Shown: piece after piece, positions 32,816-40,727 of the stretch
Layout: each line of letters starts with the position of its first letter
Numbering within the stretch: position 1 is the first letter of the stretch
Program-made: the position numbers and the translations under genes
From: Candidatus Cryptobacteroides merdavium
GTDB taxonomy: Bacteria > Bacteroidota > Bacteroidia > Bacteroidales > UBA932
Assembly (NCBI GenBank): GCA_017694755.1
Contig: JADIMO010000058.1
Location: 1 to 40,727 of the forward strand
Length of the DNA stretch: 40,727 nt
Direction of reading: 5' to 3'
The notes under the pieces: model-generated
Told to the model about the DNA's origin: nothing
Database searches by the model: none
Seen by the model: the letters and a program-made list of their open reading frames with translations, nothing else

Positions 32816-33610
32816 TTATACTGCTACCGGAGCCTTGATTGCCGGCCACGGGTCATATCCTTCCAAAGTGAAATCTTCATACCTGAAATCAAAGATGCTC
32901 CTGACATCCGGATTGATCTTCATTACAGGAAGAGGCCTTGGCTCACGGGAGAGCTGCAGGGCCACCTGTTCGAAATGGTTCCTGTAGATGTGTGTATCTC
33001 CGGTGGTATGGATGAATTCCCCGGGCCGCAGGCCGCAGACCTGGGCAATCATCATTGTCAGGAGGGCGTATGAAGCTATGTTGAACGGAACGCCGAGAAA
33101 GACATCCGCACTGCGCTGATAAAGCTGGCACGAAAGCCTGCCTTCGGCCACATAGAACTGGAACAGGGTATGACAGGGCGGCAGGGCCATCTTGTCCACT
33201 TCGGCAGGGTTCCAGGCAGACACAATCATCCTGCGGGAATCAGGGCTGCGCCTGATCATTTCTATCACATCGGATAACTGGTCGATGGAACGTCCGTCAG
33301 GGGCAGGCCAGCTGCGCCACTGATGGCCGTAGACAGGGCCGAGATCCCCGGTTTCATCTGCCCACTCATCCCAGATGCTCACGCCGTGGTCTTTCAGGTA
33401 CTTTATGTTGGTGTCGCCTGAAATGAACCACAGGAGTTCATATATGATGGATTTGAGATGTACTTTCTTTGTAGTGAGAAGAGGGAAGCCGTCAGCGAGG
33501 TCGAACCTCATCTGATGGCCGAAAATGCTCTGTGTGCCGACCCCTGTACGGTCTTCCTTCATCACTCCGTGCTCACGGATATGCCTCAAAAGGTCAAGAT
33601 ACTGCTTCAT
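32816..33610 (-). CDS. thyA: thymidylate synthase
   Basis: A 264-residue enzyme methylating dUMP to dTMP with methylene-tetrahydrofolate. The N-terminus [26 protein letters not shown] carries the phosphate-binding Arg. [17 protein letters not shown] and GPVYGHQWR are conserved, the nucleophile is Cys146 in [14 protein letters not shown], and the dUMP-binding arginines and Asp lie in [35 protein letters not shown] and the C-terminal IKAPVAV complete the family pattern. Length equals the E. coli protein (264). The start overlaps the galM stop by four bases (ATGA). Its dihydrofolate partner folA is elsewhere in this window; in many Bacteroidales the two are adjacent. Confidence 0.98.
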   Translation of the reverse strand: MKQYLDLLRHIREHGVMKEDRTGVGTQSIFGHQMRFDLADGFPLLTTKKVHLKSIIYELLWFISGDTNIKYLKDHGVSIWDEWADETGDLGPVYGHQWRSWPAPDGRSIDQLSDVIEMIRRSPDSRRMIVSAWNPAEVDKMALPPCHTLFQFYVAEGRLSCQLYQRSADVFLGVPFNIASYALLTMMIAQVCGLRPGEFIHTTGDTHIYRNHFEQVALQLSREPRPLPVMKINPDVRSIFDFRYEDFTLEGYDPWPAIKAPVAV

Positions 33611-34656
33611 TTCACCTTGAAAGCAAAGATTATGGCCTCTTCATACACTTCTCCCGGACGCAGTACAGTGGACGGATATTCCGGCTCATTCGGTGAGTCA
33701 GGGAAATGCTGGCACTCGAGGGCAACACCTTCATAGTCATTGTAGCTCCTGCCGCATTTGCCTTCAGGACAGCCTGAAAGCCAGTTTCCGGTGTAGACCT
33801 GCACACCCGGCTGCGTGGTGAGCACTTCGAGGACACGGCCGCTTTCAGGAGAATAAAGCTCTGCTGCTGTCTGAAGCTGACCAGGCTCTCCCCCGTCGAT
33901 TATCCAGCAGTTATCGTAACCCTTGCCGTATTTCAAAGCAGGGAAATCAGCCTCAATGTCACGGCCGATAGGCTTCGCCGTCACAAAATCCATAGGAGTC
34001 CCTGCGACAGGCTCGCTTTCTCCGACAGGGATGAGAGTGTCATCGGTCGGAAGATACTCTGAGGCATTGAGCCTGAGTTCATGTCCGAGAATATTTCCGT
34101 TCCCTTCTCCGTTGAGATTGAAATATGAATGGTTGGTGAGGTTCACGACTGTCGGGGCATCGCATTCTGCCGTCAATGTCAGCCTCAGTTCATTGTCCTC
34201 GCTCCAATCATAGCGCACAACTGTCTTCATGGCTCCCGGATAGCCCATTTCGCCATCCTCAGAATAATACATGAACTCCACACCGCCGTTTTCGACACGG
34301 CTTTCCCACACCTTGTTCTGAAAACCGTCCGGACCGCCGTGAAGATGGTTGGGGCCGTTGTTCACAGGCAGCTCATACTCTTTGCCGTCAAGGGAAAAAC
34401 GCCCTTTGGCAATCCTGTTGGCATATCTTCCCGGCACCTTTCCTGCGCAAGGCCCGTCACCGAAATAATCGAGAGGGTTCTTGTACCCGAGCACCACATC
34501 AGCCAGCCTGCCGTCCCTGTCCGGCACTGCAGCAGCCACAATCGCAGCTCCGACACTTGCCACCTGCACGTATGCTCCGCTTTCATTTCTGAGCGTATAA
34601 CGGAAAATCTCCTTTCCGTCTGAAGCCTTGCCCCAAAGTTCCTTTTCTATATTCAT
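33607..34656 (-). CDS. galM: aldose 1-epimerase (galactose mutarotase)
   Basis: A 349-residue enzyme interconverting alpha and beta anomers of galactose and glucose. Substrate-binding [12 protein letters not shown] (77-88), [14 protein letters not shown] (104-117) and the catalytic acid His176 in [11 protein letters not shown] are present. The catalytic base is Glu314 in [14 protein letters not shown]. No signal peptide is seen, so it is cytosolic; many Bacteroides copies are instead secreted. It is co-transcribed with thyA (4-bp overlap) and lies 8 bp after the small lipoprotein gene. The link to galactose use (compare the GH97 at 20790) is suggestive only. Confidence 0.96.
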   Translation of the reverse strand: MNIEKELWGKASDGKEIFRYTLRNESGAYVQVASVGAAIVAAAVPDRDGRLADVVLGYKNPLDYFGDGPCAGKVPGRYANRIAKGRFSLDGKEYELPVNNGPNHLHGGPDGFQNKVWESRVENGGVEFMYYSEDGEMGYPGAMKTVVRYDWSEDNELRLTLTAECDAPTVVNLTNHSYFNLNGEGNGNILGHELRLNASEYLPTDDTLIPVGESEPVAGTPMDFVTAKPIGRDIEADFPALKYGKGYDNCWIIDGGEPGQLQTAAELYSPESGRVLEVLTTQPGVQVYTGNWLSGCPEGKCGRSYNDYEGVALECQHFPDSPNEPEYPSTVLRPGEVYEEAIIFAFKVK

Positions 34657-34664
34657 GACTTTGA

Positions 34665-34997
34665 CTATTTATGATCACATTTGTCTTCAACAACCACAGT
34701 GGAAGGCTTCTCGTCAACCTGTATCTTCTTGACAAGCTTCCCGTCTGAAAAATAGAAATATGTATTCAGCATATATCCATACGGCATCTGCTCCTTATAG
34801 CACAGGACCTCCAGTTCCCTGCCGTCCTCTGACATCAGATCCGATGAATACGGACGCCCGAACTTGTTCTCCACTGACTTGCGGGAATCCCCCAAAGATA
34901 TCTTGTCGTTGGAATATCTTGTGCCGTACAATGCACCGCAGCCTCCCAGAAGCACAATGGCGGCAGTCAGAACAATTATTTTTACAGCTCCTTTCAT
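34665..34997 (-). CDS. small BamE/SmpA-like lipoprotein
   Basis: A 110-residue predicted lipoprotein. From ATG 34997 the product begins MKGAVKIIVLTAAIVLLGGCG, a compact signal peptide with lipobox LGGC and Cys at residue 20. The mature part carries ISLGDSRKSVENKFGRPYSSDL, the BamE/SmpA fold pattern (G-x-x-x-x-x-V...FG.P), then a beta-rich end (LEVLCYKEQ, NTYFYFSDGKLVKKI). The frame is open to an ATG at 35075 whose ATGA overlaps the upstream stop, which argues for coupling, but that start adds 26 residues before the signal peptide. I prefer 34997. The role is unknown; BamE-like proteins often aid envelope assembly. Confidence 0.72.
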   Translation of the reverse strand: MKGAVKIIVLTAAIVLLGGCGALYGTRYSNDKISLGDSRKSVENKFGRPYSSDLMSEDGRELEVLCYKEQMPYGYMLNTYFYFSDGKLVKKIQVDEKPSTVVVEDKCDHK

Positions 34998-35071
34998 ACC
35001 ATTCAAACAAACTTTAAAGATATAGACAAAATTCATCCTCACCAAATCTTTCTGCATAGCCATGATAAAGG

Positions 35072-36043
35072 TCATTCCGCAGCAAGGGAGGCGATATATG
35101 AAAGGACTCGGGGTTCGGGGGCGTCCTTCATGATTACACGCTTGTCGCGGTCAAGGAGATAGAGGGAAGGGATGGCACGGACATTATAGAGAAGGTCGGT
35201 GCGGATGATGAAATTGGGGTCATAGCCGTTGTACCAGTTGTCGGGATATATGGGCATGCAGGAATACCAGGAGGCAATGTCCTCGTCGATGTAGATGTTG
35301 GCTACGGCGAGCTTCTTCTCTGAAATGAGCCTGTCCACTGCAGGGTCCGATTCAAGGGCATTGATGATGCTCTTGCACGCCTCGCAGCCGGGATTGGAGA
35401 AGAAAAGGAGGGTGCATCCGGCTTCGATGCCATATAGGGAACGGATATTGCCGTTCTTGTCTGAAAACTCAAAATCAGCAGCCTTTTCTCCGGTCCTGTT
35501 CAGGGAACACATCTGTGCGGTATAAGCATAAGCGGCCCTTTCAACCCCGGAAAAGCCTTCATATCCGGACAGGCCCTCAACAAAAGGCAGATAGTAATCC
35601 TCGTTCCTGAACGGAGAATTGGGGTCGTACAGATATCTTTCTGCCAGAGCGGCGACAGCCTCGAACACATTGGTGGAAGTGTCCCTCTTTTCAAAGGATT
35701 CAATCCGGCTGTACAATCTTTTCACAGACGCTTCGGCCTGCTTCAGATCAACCATTCCAAGAATCCCGGCATAGTCGGCGAAAGCCTGTTCAAGGTCGCC
35801 TTTCCTCACACCGTTGACAAAGGCAGAATCACAGGCAAACACAGAAGCCGTATCAGTGAACTCATCCCAGAAATGTCCGGCCATGTACTCTGCCGCTTCG
35901 GACCTGTCTGTGATTACCCCAGGAACGGACACGGAAGGGAACGGACGCGGACCGGAAACGGCATCCTGCGACCGGCTGCCGCAGGAGCACAAAGCGAACA
36001 AGACTGCCGGCAATATCAACAAGACGCTTATAATATTCTTCAT
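35072..36043 (-). CDS. DUF5106-type thioredoxin-like lipoprotein
   Basis: A 323-residue exported lipoprotein. The signal peptide MKNIISVLLILPAVLFALCSC ends in a lipobox (L-C-S-C, Cys21). Residues about 45-185 match the helical DUF5106 region found next to thioredoxin domains in Bacteroidales (AEYMAGHFWDEFTDTASV, YLYDPNSPFRNEDYYLPF). The C-terminal 140 residues are a thioredoxin fold: AADFEFSDKNGNIRSLYGI, LLFFSNPGCEACKSI with Cys220 and Cys223, and the cis-proline segment VRAIPSLYLLDRDKRVIM. It is probably a periplasm-facing redox protein of the envelope, with unknown substrates. It is the first gene of the minus-strand series, about 200 bp from the divergent metalloprotease gene. Confidence 0.88.
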   Translation of the reverse strand: MKNIISVLLILPAVLFALCSCGSRSQDAVSGPRPFPSVSVPGVITDRSEAAEYMAGHFWDEFTDTASVFACDSAFVNGVRKGDLEQAFADYAGILGMVDLKQAEASVKRLYSRIESFEKRDTSTNVFEAVAALAERYLYDPNSPFRNEDYYLPFVEGLSGYEGFSGVERAAYAYTAQMCSLNRTGEKAADFEFSDKNGNIRSLYGIEAGCTLLFFSNPGCEACKSIINALESDPAVDRLISEKKLAVANIYIDEDIASWYSCMPIYPDNWYNGYDPNFIIRTDLLYNVRAIPSLYLLDRDKRVIMKDAPEPRVLSYIASLAAE

Positions 36044-36196
36044 ATACTGTCAATCTATTTCTTCATATACAGCCAATCTTCACAAAAATACCTATAAAAA
36101 ATGATGTTAAGGAGCATTTTTCCGGACAACCGGCATTTTTATAGTCAAAAATCATTGCTTTGGCCCATTTGGCATGTTTTATTGCCGTTTTGTCAT

Positions 36197-36204
36197 TATT
36201 TTTG
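36197..36204 (+). promoter_or_regulatory. promoter -7 element (TATTTTTG) for the metalloprotease gene
   Basis: TATTTTTGCAT fits TAnnTTTG and lies 47 bp before ATG 36252. It also shows that the ATG at 36174 in the same frame cannot be used from this promoter. Confidence 0.55.
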
Positions 36205-36251
36205 CATGCCGGTGCGCCGCATCATATAAGACGGACAGAACCTTATTTTAC

Positions 36252-39200
36252 ATGAAATACTTCAGAATGCTTATAATCATAGTTATCCTGTGTTTCCCCG
36301 CATTGGCGAAAGCCCAGTTCTATACTGTCGGAGACGACCCGGGACGGCTGAAATGGTACAGCATCGAAACCCCCGGATACAAGATAATCTACCCTTCCGG
36401 ACTGGACTCTCTTGCAAAGGTCTACGGAGGGTTGCTTGAAAAATACAGGATACCGGTGTCCCGAAGTGCGGGATACGCACCAGGAGAAATGACACGCATA
36501 AAAATGCCGGTGATACTGCATGCATACAATGCGCAGTCAAACGGTTCCGTGGCCTGGGCTCCGAAAAGGATGGACCTGTTCACATCTCCGGAGGGGTATG
36601 AGGCGGAAGCCATGCCGTGGGCAGACATGCTGGCCATTCACGAATCAAGGCATGTGGCCCAGATGCAGTTCGGAATGAGCAACGCCTTCAAGCCGTTCAA
36701 ATGGATTTTCGGAGAAATGTTCGCCGGGGCAATGGCAGGGGTATATCCGGGACAATGGATGCTGGAAGGTGACGCCGTGGTTGCAGAAACGGCTCTTACA
36801 ACTGCCGGAAGAGGACGTTCAGGAGATTTCCTCAACTATTACATGGCCGCATTTGACAGCGGGGATTTCAGAAACTGGAACAGATGGAGATACGGCTCCT
36901 ACAGATACTACACCCCGGACCATTATGCGCTCGGCTACATGGCCCTGAGCGGAATAAGATACAGGACCGGAAAAGCGGACATCACAGGCACATATCTCCA
37001 ATACTTCGCCAAAAGGCCATACGATGTAATTTCATACCGCACAGTAAGCCGCAAACTCACAGGAAAAGGGTTCAGAAAGACCTTTGACGATACCATGAGG
37101 ATGTACCATGACATCTGGTCAGAAGAAAAGGAGCAGAGGGCCCCGTTCATCCCGTCTGTCCTGATTTCGGACACGGCAAGGATATACACCGAATATTCCG
37201 ACATAGTCACTTACGGGGACAAGATTTATGCTCTCAAGTCGAGCCTGGACAAAAGCAAGGCTCTGGTCATGACAGACAATACAGGAAAAGAAAAGGTTCT
37301 GACCTCCTTCGGAAACATTTCCGGACCGCTATGGCATGCGCCCGGCTCATCCAGAATCTGGTGGAGCGAAAACATATATGACGAAAGATGGACCCAGAAG
37401 ATAAATTCGGTCATAATGTATTATGACCTCGAAAAAGACAGGAAAAGGACATTCAAAAAAGACGGGAAAAGATTCTGTCCGACAACATCCCCTTCCGGGA
37501 AATATCTTGTCACTGTGGAATATCCGGTAAAAGGAGGCTCCGGAATAGAGATATTGGAAATCAGCAACGGCAGACGGGCTGCATATATCAATGCACCGGA
37601 CTCCCTGCAGATAACTGAAGCCTTGTGGCTCGGGGACAGGATCTTCATGACAGGCATTTCAGAAAAGGGATACGGTCTCTACAGCACAGGAATTCCGGAA
37701 ATGAACCTGACAGGAAAAGCGACAGGAAGCGACAATGAACATACAGCCGCTGCAGAACAGGCGGACAGGCTGGACAAAGACAACGGAACCGCTGCATGGA
37801 ACACCCTTCTTGCCCCACAGCCGGTAAAGATACGCAGGCTTCAGGCCCGTGGAAATGAACTTCTGTTCACATCGGACAAGAACGGGGTCAATGAACTCTA
37901 CAGCTTCTCCACTGAAAGCGGAAAGCTCAGACAGCTCACTTCCACAGCATACGGAGCCACTGACTTCTGTTTCAGCGAAGACGGGAAAACGCTTTATTAT
38001 GCTGCAAGCACTGCCGACGGAAAGCTGCTCAAATGTACCCGTTCCTCCGATCTTCTGGACAGGGAGACCGGATTCAGTGACATACACAGATACAGGGTAG
38101 CCGATGAAATGTCGCGGCAGGAAAAGGAACTGGCAGAAACCTTCGGCAGGAAAGCTCGGGAGCAGGAAAGAGATGAAAAAGACGATATGGCAGATTCCGA
38201 ACCGGGAAATGACGGAGAAACCGCATTTTCAAAACCGGAAAGGTACAGGAAAGCGGCTCATCTCTTCAATATACATTCCTGGGCCCCGGTCTATTTCAAT
38301 GTGGACAACATAATGGAGATGAGCTATGACAATTATTACGACCTGGCATCACTCGGAGCGGCTGCAGTATTCCAGAACCATTTAGGGACAATGACAGGCC
38401 AGATAGGCTATTCTGCCCACAAGGATCCGTATGAAACAGATGCATGGAGACATTCCGGGCATGCAAAATTCACATATACCGGACTCTACCCCGTCATAGA
38501 GGCCTCCGTGGACTTCAATGACAGGGCATCAAGAGACTACAGTTTCAACAGATACAATCTGAACGGCGCCCCTTATATGATGTCCATGACCGGAGCAGGC
38601 ACTGAAAAGCCGTATGTGCAGGGAAATCTGACTGTCTACATCCCTTTCAACCTGTCGTCCGGAGGATGGTCAAGAGGCATCGTTCCACAGGTGTCATACA
38701 CACTTACCAATGACAGATATGATACTGGCATCATAGACTATGATCTCATTCCTGACGAAGAAAATGCAAATGTTGTCCGTCCTGTGCCCACAAGCCGGGA
38801 AGACGGAAAGACAATACTGAGACAGCGTCTGAGCGGTTCATTACGCATGTACACCATGCGCAATACCGCAACATCGGAGATATACCCTGACTGGGGAATC
38901 GGGATGGAGACAGGCGTGTCCTTCAATCCAGGACTTGCAGGATGGTTCTCCCCTGTCGGATATCTGTACCTTTACGGATACCTTCCGGGAATCACCCCGA
39001 ACCAGGGACTGAGGCTCAGCGGAGTATGGCAGAGACAGCTCAAAGGAGACTCTATATTCGACACCGGCACCGTGAACACTCTGCCGAGAGGGCTTTCAAA
39101 TCTCGGAGACCTGAGCAACACGATACTCAGCTACAGACAGAGCGCAAAAGTCACTGCAGACTATGCCATACCTATTTATCTCGGGGATTTCAGCATAGGT

Positions 39201-39452
39201 CCCGTATTCTATGGAAAACGGGCATTGCTCACGCCGCATTTCGACTGGACATTCTTCAAAGGAGGCGGACTTTACTCTGTCGGCGCCTCGCTTCAGATCG
39301 AATTCGGATGTTTCTTTTGGATAGGAGCCCCAGTCAGCATAGGAGTGACCTGGTCATACAACGGAGGCCCTTCCTGGAACAGCTTCGTTGACAGAGGCAT
39401 ACCGATGAACCGCAACTATATCGGCCCGGTCTTCAGCCTCAGTCTTCCGTAA
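36252..39452 (+). CDS. secreted gluzincin-like metalloprotease with beta-propeller and outer-membrane barrel
   Basis: A 1066-residue exported protein. The signal peptide MKYFRMLIIIVILCFPALAKA ends before QFYTV. The protease domain (about 30-300) has HExxH as MLAIHESRHVAQMQ (His130, Glu131, His134) and a likely third zinc ligand, Glu172, in WMLEGDAVVAE. The middle (about 310-650) has repeated propeller-like blades (YGDKIYALKSSLDKSKALVM, LLFTSDKNGVNELYSFS, TDFCFSEDGKTLYYAAST). The last about 350 residues alternate in strands and end IGPVFSLSLP, like Bac_surface_Ag/Omp85-type barrels. A charged linker (EKDDMADSEPGNDGE) precedes the barrel. Such a protein would hold its protease at the outer membrane, periplasmic side. 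The substrate is unknown. The barrel call is from strand pattern, not from family motifs. Confidence 0.82.
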   Translation: MKYFRMLIIIVILCFPALAKAQFYTVGDDPGRLKWYSIETPGYKIIYPSGLDSLAKVYGGLLEKYRIPVSRSAGYAPGEMTRIKMPVILHAYNAQSNGSVAWAPKRMDLFTSPEGYEAEAMPWADMLAIHESRHVAQMQFGMSNAFKPFKWIFGEMFAGAMAGVYPGQWMLEGDAVVAETALTTAGRGRSGDFLNYYMAAFDSGDFRNWNRWRYGSYRYYTPDHYALGYMALSGIRYRTGKADITGTYLQYFAKRPYDVISYRTVSRKLTGKGFRKTFDDTMRMYHDIWSEEKEQRAPFIPSVLISDTARIYTEYSDIVTYGDKIYALKSSLDKSKALVMTDNTGKEKVLTSFGNISGPLWHAPGSSRIWWSENIYDERWTQKINSVIMYYDLEKDRKRTFKKDGKRFCPTTSPSGKYLVTVEYPVKGGSGIEILEISNGRRAAYINAPDSLQITEALWLGDRIFMTGISEKGYGLYSTGIPEMNLTGKATGSDNEHTAAAEQADRLDKDNGTAAWNTLLAPQPVKIRRLQARGNELLFTSDKNGVNELYSFSTESGKLRQLTSTAYGATDFCFSEDGKTLYYAASTADGKLLKCTRSSDLLDRETGFSDIHRYRVADEMSRQEKELAETFGRKAREQERDEKDDMADSEPGNDGETAFSKPERYRKAAHLFNIHSWAPVYFNVDNIMEMSYDNYYDLASLGAAAVFQNHLGTMTGQIGYSAHKDPYETDAWRHSGHAKFTYTGLYPVIEASVDFNDRASRDYSFNRYNLNGAPYMMSMTGAGTEKPYVQGNLTVYIPFNLSSGGWSRGIVPQVSYTLTNDRYDTGIIDYDLIPDEENANVVRPVPTSREDGKTILRQRLSGSLRMYTMRNTATSEIYPDWGIGMETGVSFNPGLAGWFSPVGYLYLYGYLPGITPNQGLRLSGVWQRQLKGDSIFDTGTVNTLPRGLSNLGDLSNTILSYRQSAKVTADYAIPIYLGDFSIGPVFYGKRALLTPHFDWTFFKGGGLYSVGASLQIEFGCFFWIGAPVSIGVTWSYNGGPSWNSFVDRGIPMNRNYIGPVFSLSLP

Positions 39453-39516
39453 TCGAATAACCGACAGAACCCTCGATTATGCCCGAGATGACATCGCTAA
39501 ATTTGTCGGTATGGCA

Positions 39517-40727
39517 TTAAAACAGAGGCTTTATGACACCGAACATTATCCAGGCCACCACCAGTGTGACCGCGATGTTGAAAGTCTGGGCAATCAAGAA
39601 TGTGTATAGCGGTTTTCTGTTCTCCTTGCTGAATATTTCCTTGAAACGGGTCTCAAGACCTATGCAGACAAAGGCAATGCTGAAAAGAGTGTTCTGGAAG
39701 CCTTTGGTGACAGCTCCGGCTGTCTTTGCAGTGGTCTCGTCCATGCAGAAGCTGAACACGAGCGAGGCAAGAATGAAGCCCACCACAAACTTCGGAAACC
39801 TGTCCCAGATGACCCCGACAGTAGGCCTTTCCGCATGATTGGTCCCCCTGTATGACCAGAGAAGGGAAATGACGAAGGCAGCCACGCCGAGCAGGACATT
39901 CTGCGATGACTTCACAATCACGGCAGTCTTTGCCGCAGTCTCGCCTATCAGCGTGCCTGAGGCAGCCACAGCCCCGGTCGTGTCAATCGTTCCGCCGAGC
40001 CATGCACCTGCGACCTCCTCGCTGAGCCCCATGAGATTGGAAAGCCACGGCAGAAGATACATCATAGGAATGGCTATTATGAGCACAAGTGAAATCACAT
40101 ACGAGAGCTTCTTGTTATCCCCCTTGATGACACCGCAGGTGGCGATGGCAGCAGACACTCCGCAGATGGACACGGCTGAAGAAAGCATCGTCCTCATTTC
40201 CGGGTCCACATTCATCTTCTTCCCCACCCAGAATGCAAAATACCATACCGAGAATACCACTATCAGGGACTGTGCAAGCCCGAATGCCCCGGATTCAAGC
40301 ACCTCCTTGAAAAGAATCGTTGAACCGAGGCAGATGATGCCTATCTTGATGTAAAATTCGCTCTGTATGGCAGGTTTCATCCACTTCGGCACCCTGAACA
40401 CATTGCTGACTATAAGTCCGAGTATGACGGCAAAGAACACAGGTTCGAACCCGAGTTTCTTTACAGCCGGTATCGAAGCTATCAGCTGGGCTCCGAGCGT
40501 CAGGACGAATATCGCAAGAAGCGACGGGAATATTCCCTTGAGAGGCCTTTTCAATGCTGCCGAAGTGATATATGTGAGGACCAGCACGAAAAGGAACATG
40601 TACAGTGCTGAAATCCAGTCCTGGGCAGTATTCAGAGTCTTGGGCATTTCCGGCATGGCAGCAGGAAAAGCTATGGCCAGAGCCAGTATTATTGCACCTG
40701 CAAAGACTATGATCCAGTCCTCAGATG
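39517..40727 (-). CDS. YeiH/UPF0324 family putative sulfate exporter (5' end outside window)
   Basis: Translation from the right edge down to the stop at 39517 gives about 403 residues of a polytopic inner-membrane protein. The visible N-terminus (SEDWIIVFAGAIILALAIAF) is the family's first membrane helix, so the start lies beyond the window, not at the internal ATG 40656. Motifs include VILGLIVSNVFRVPKW, IKIGIICLGSTILFKEVL, SSAVSICGVSAAIATCGVI (the conserved CG-S-A-I-A region), AGAWLGGTIDTTGAVAASG and FVCIGLETRFKEIF, all as in UPF0324. About 10-11 helices can be counted. The family is annotated as sulfate or sulfite related from context; no substrate is shown here. It converges on the metalloprotease gene across 64 bp with no clear terminator. 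Confidence 0.92.
   Translation of the reverse strand, partial: SEDWIIVFAGAIILALAIAFPAAMPEMPKTLNTAQDWISALYMFLFVLVLTYITSAALKRPLKGIFPSLLAIFVLTLGAQLIASIPAVKKLGFEPVFFAVILGLIVSNVFRVPKWMKPAIQSEFYIKIGIICLGSTILFKEVLESGAFGLAQSLIVVFSVWYFAFWVGKKMNVDPEMRTMLSSAVSICGVSAAIATCGVIKGDNKKLSYVISLVLIIAIPMMYLLPWLSNLMGLSEEVAGAWLGGTIDTTGAVAASGTLIGETAAKTAVIVKSSQNVLLGVAAFVISLLWSYRGTNHAERPTVGVIWDRFPKFVVGFILASLVFSFCMDETTAKTAGAVTKGFQNTLFSIAFVCIGLETRFKEIFSKENRKPLYTFLIAQTFNIAVTLVVAWIMFGVIKPLF

Noticed and set aside
40654..40656. Start codon of the YeiH-type gene
   Set aside because: The frame stays open to the window edge and encodes the family's first membrane helix upstream of this ATG.

Overview
The window looks like chromosomal DNA of a member of the order Bacteroidales (phylum Bacteroidota), family not determined. 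The evidence is the gene set: an EF-G2-type translocase paralogue, an S46 dipeptidyl-peptidase, GH97, a YfhO-type membrane protein, a PSP1/RicT-like protein followed by a GldH-like lipoprotein, a DUF5106 thioredoxin-like lipoprotein and PorT-like small beta-barrels. Upstream of several genes there are Bacteroidota-type -7 elements (TAnnTTTG), and Shine-Dalgarno sequences are largely absent. No rRNA, tRNA, CRISPR array, prophage or transposase was found.

Layout. 1-1892 (-): EF-G2-like factor, cut by the left edge. 2011-2880: a divergent pair, a 79-residue HTH-like protein (-) and an XRE regulator (+), around a palindromic intergenic region. 2921-7112 (+): RNase HII, DPP7-type peptidase and Mrp ATPase, closed by a strong terminator at 7130-7177. 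7188-8797 (-): DUF4234 membrane protein and an rRNA-type methyltransferase. 8970-12920 (+): pgk with its own promoter and terminator, then lgt, a ProX-type editing protein and a HAD phosphatase. 12986-14672 (+): two paralogous outer-membrane barrels flanking a thioredoxin. 14698-20703 (+): polyprenyl synthase, DNA polymerase III delta', RicT-like protein, GldH-like lipoprotein, dihydrofolate reductase and an SLC6-type symporter. 20790-22811 (+): GH97 glycosidase, tail to tail with mutS (22814-25483, -). 25728-29749 (+): GT4 glycosyltransferase and YfhO. 29750-31808: an AT-rich accessory island. 31809-36043 (-): trmB, thyA, galM, BamE-like lipoprotein and DUF5106 lipoprotein (transcribed in the reverse of this order). 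36252-39452 (+): a giant secreted gluzincin/propeller/barrel protein. 39517-40727 (-): YeiH-type transporter, cut by the right edge.

How the genes relate. Most of the window is housekeeping: translation, replication and repair, folate/thymidylate (folA, thyA), lipoprotein maturation (lgt, serving the several lipoproteins seen here), glycolysis and isoprenoid synthesis. Around this sits an envelope and nutrient layer: peptide and glycan hydrolases, small barrels and lipoproteins.

The clearest unexplained structure is the island before trmB. The last 28 codons and the stop of trmB are present twice: at 31809-31896 as the real gene end, and at 30345-30432 as an orphan. The two 88-bp copies match at 81 positions, and five of the seven differences are synonymous. 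Between the copies lie a STAND/archaeal-type AAA ATPase and two large DNA dyads. On the far side of the orphan copy are an AT-rich small membrane protein gene and a start-less fragment of another. This is the footprint expected when a short unit inserts into, and rebuilds, the 3' end of a conserved gene, yet no integrase is present.
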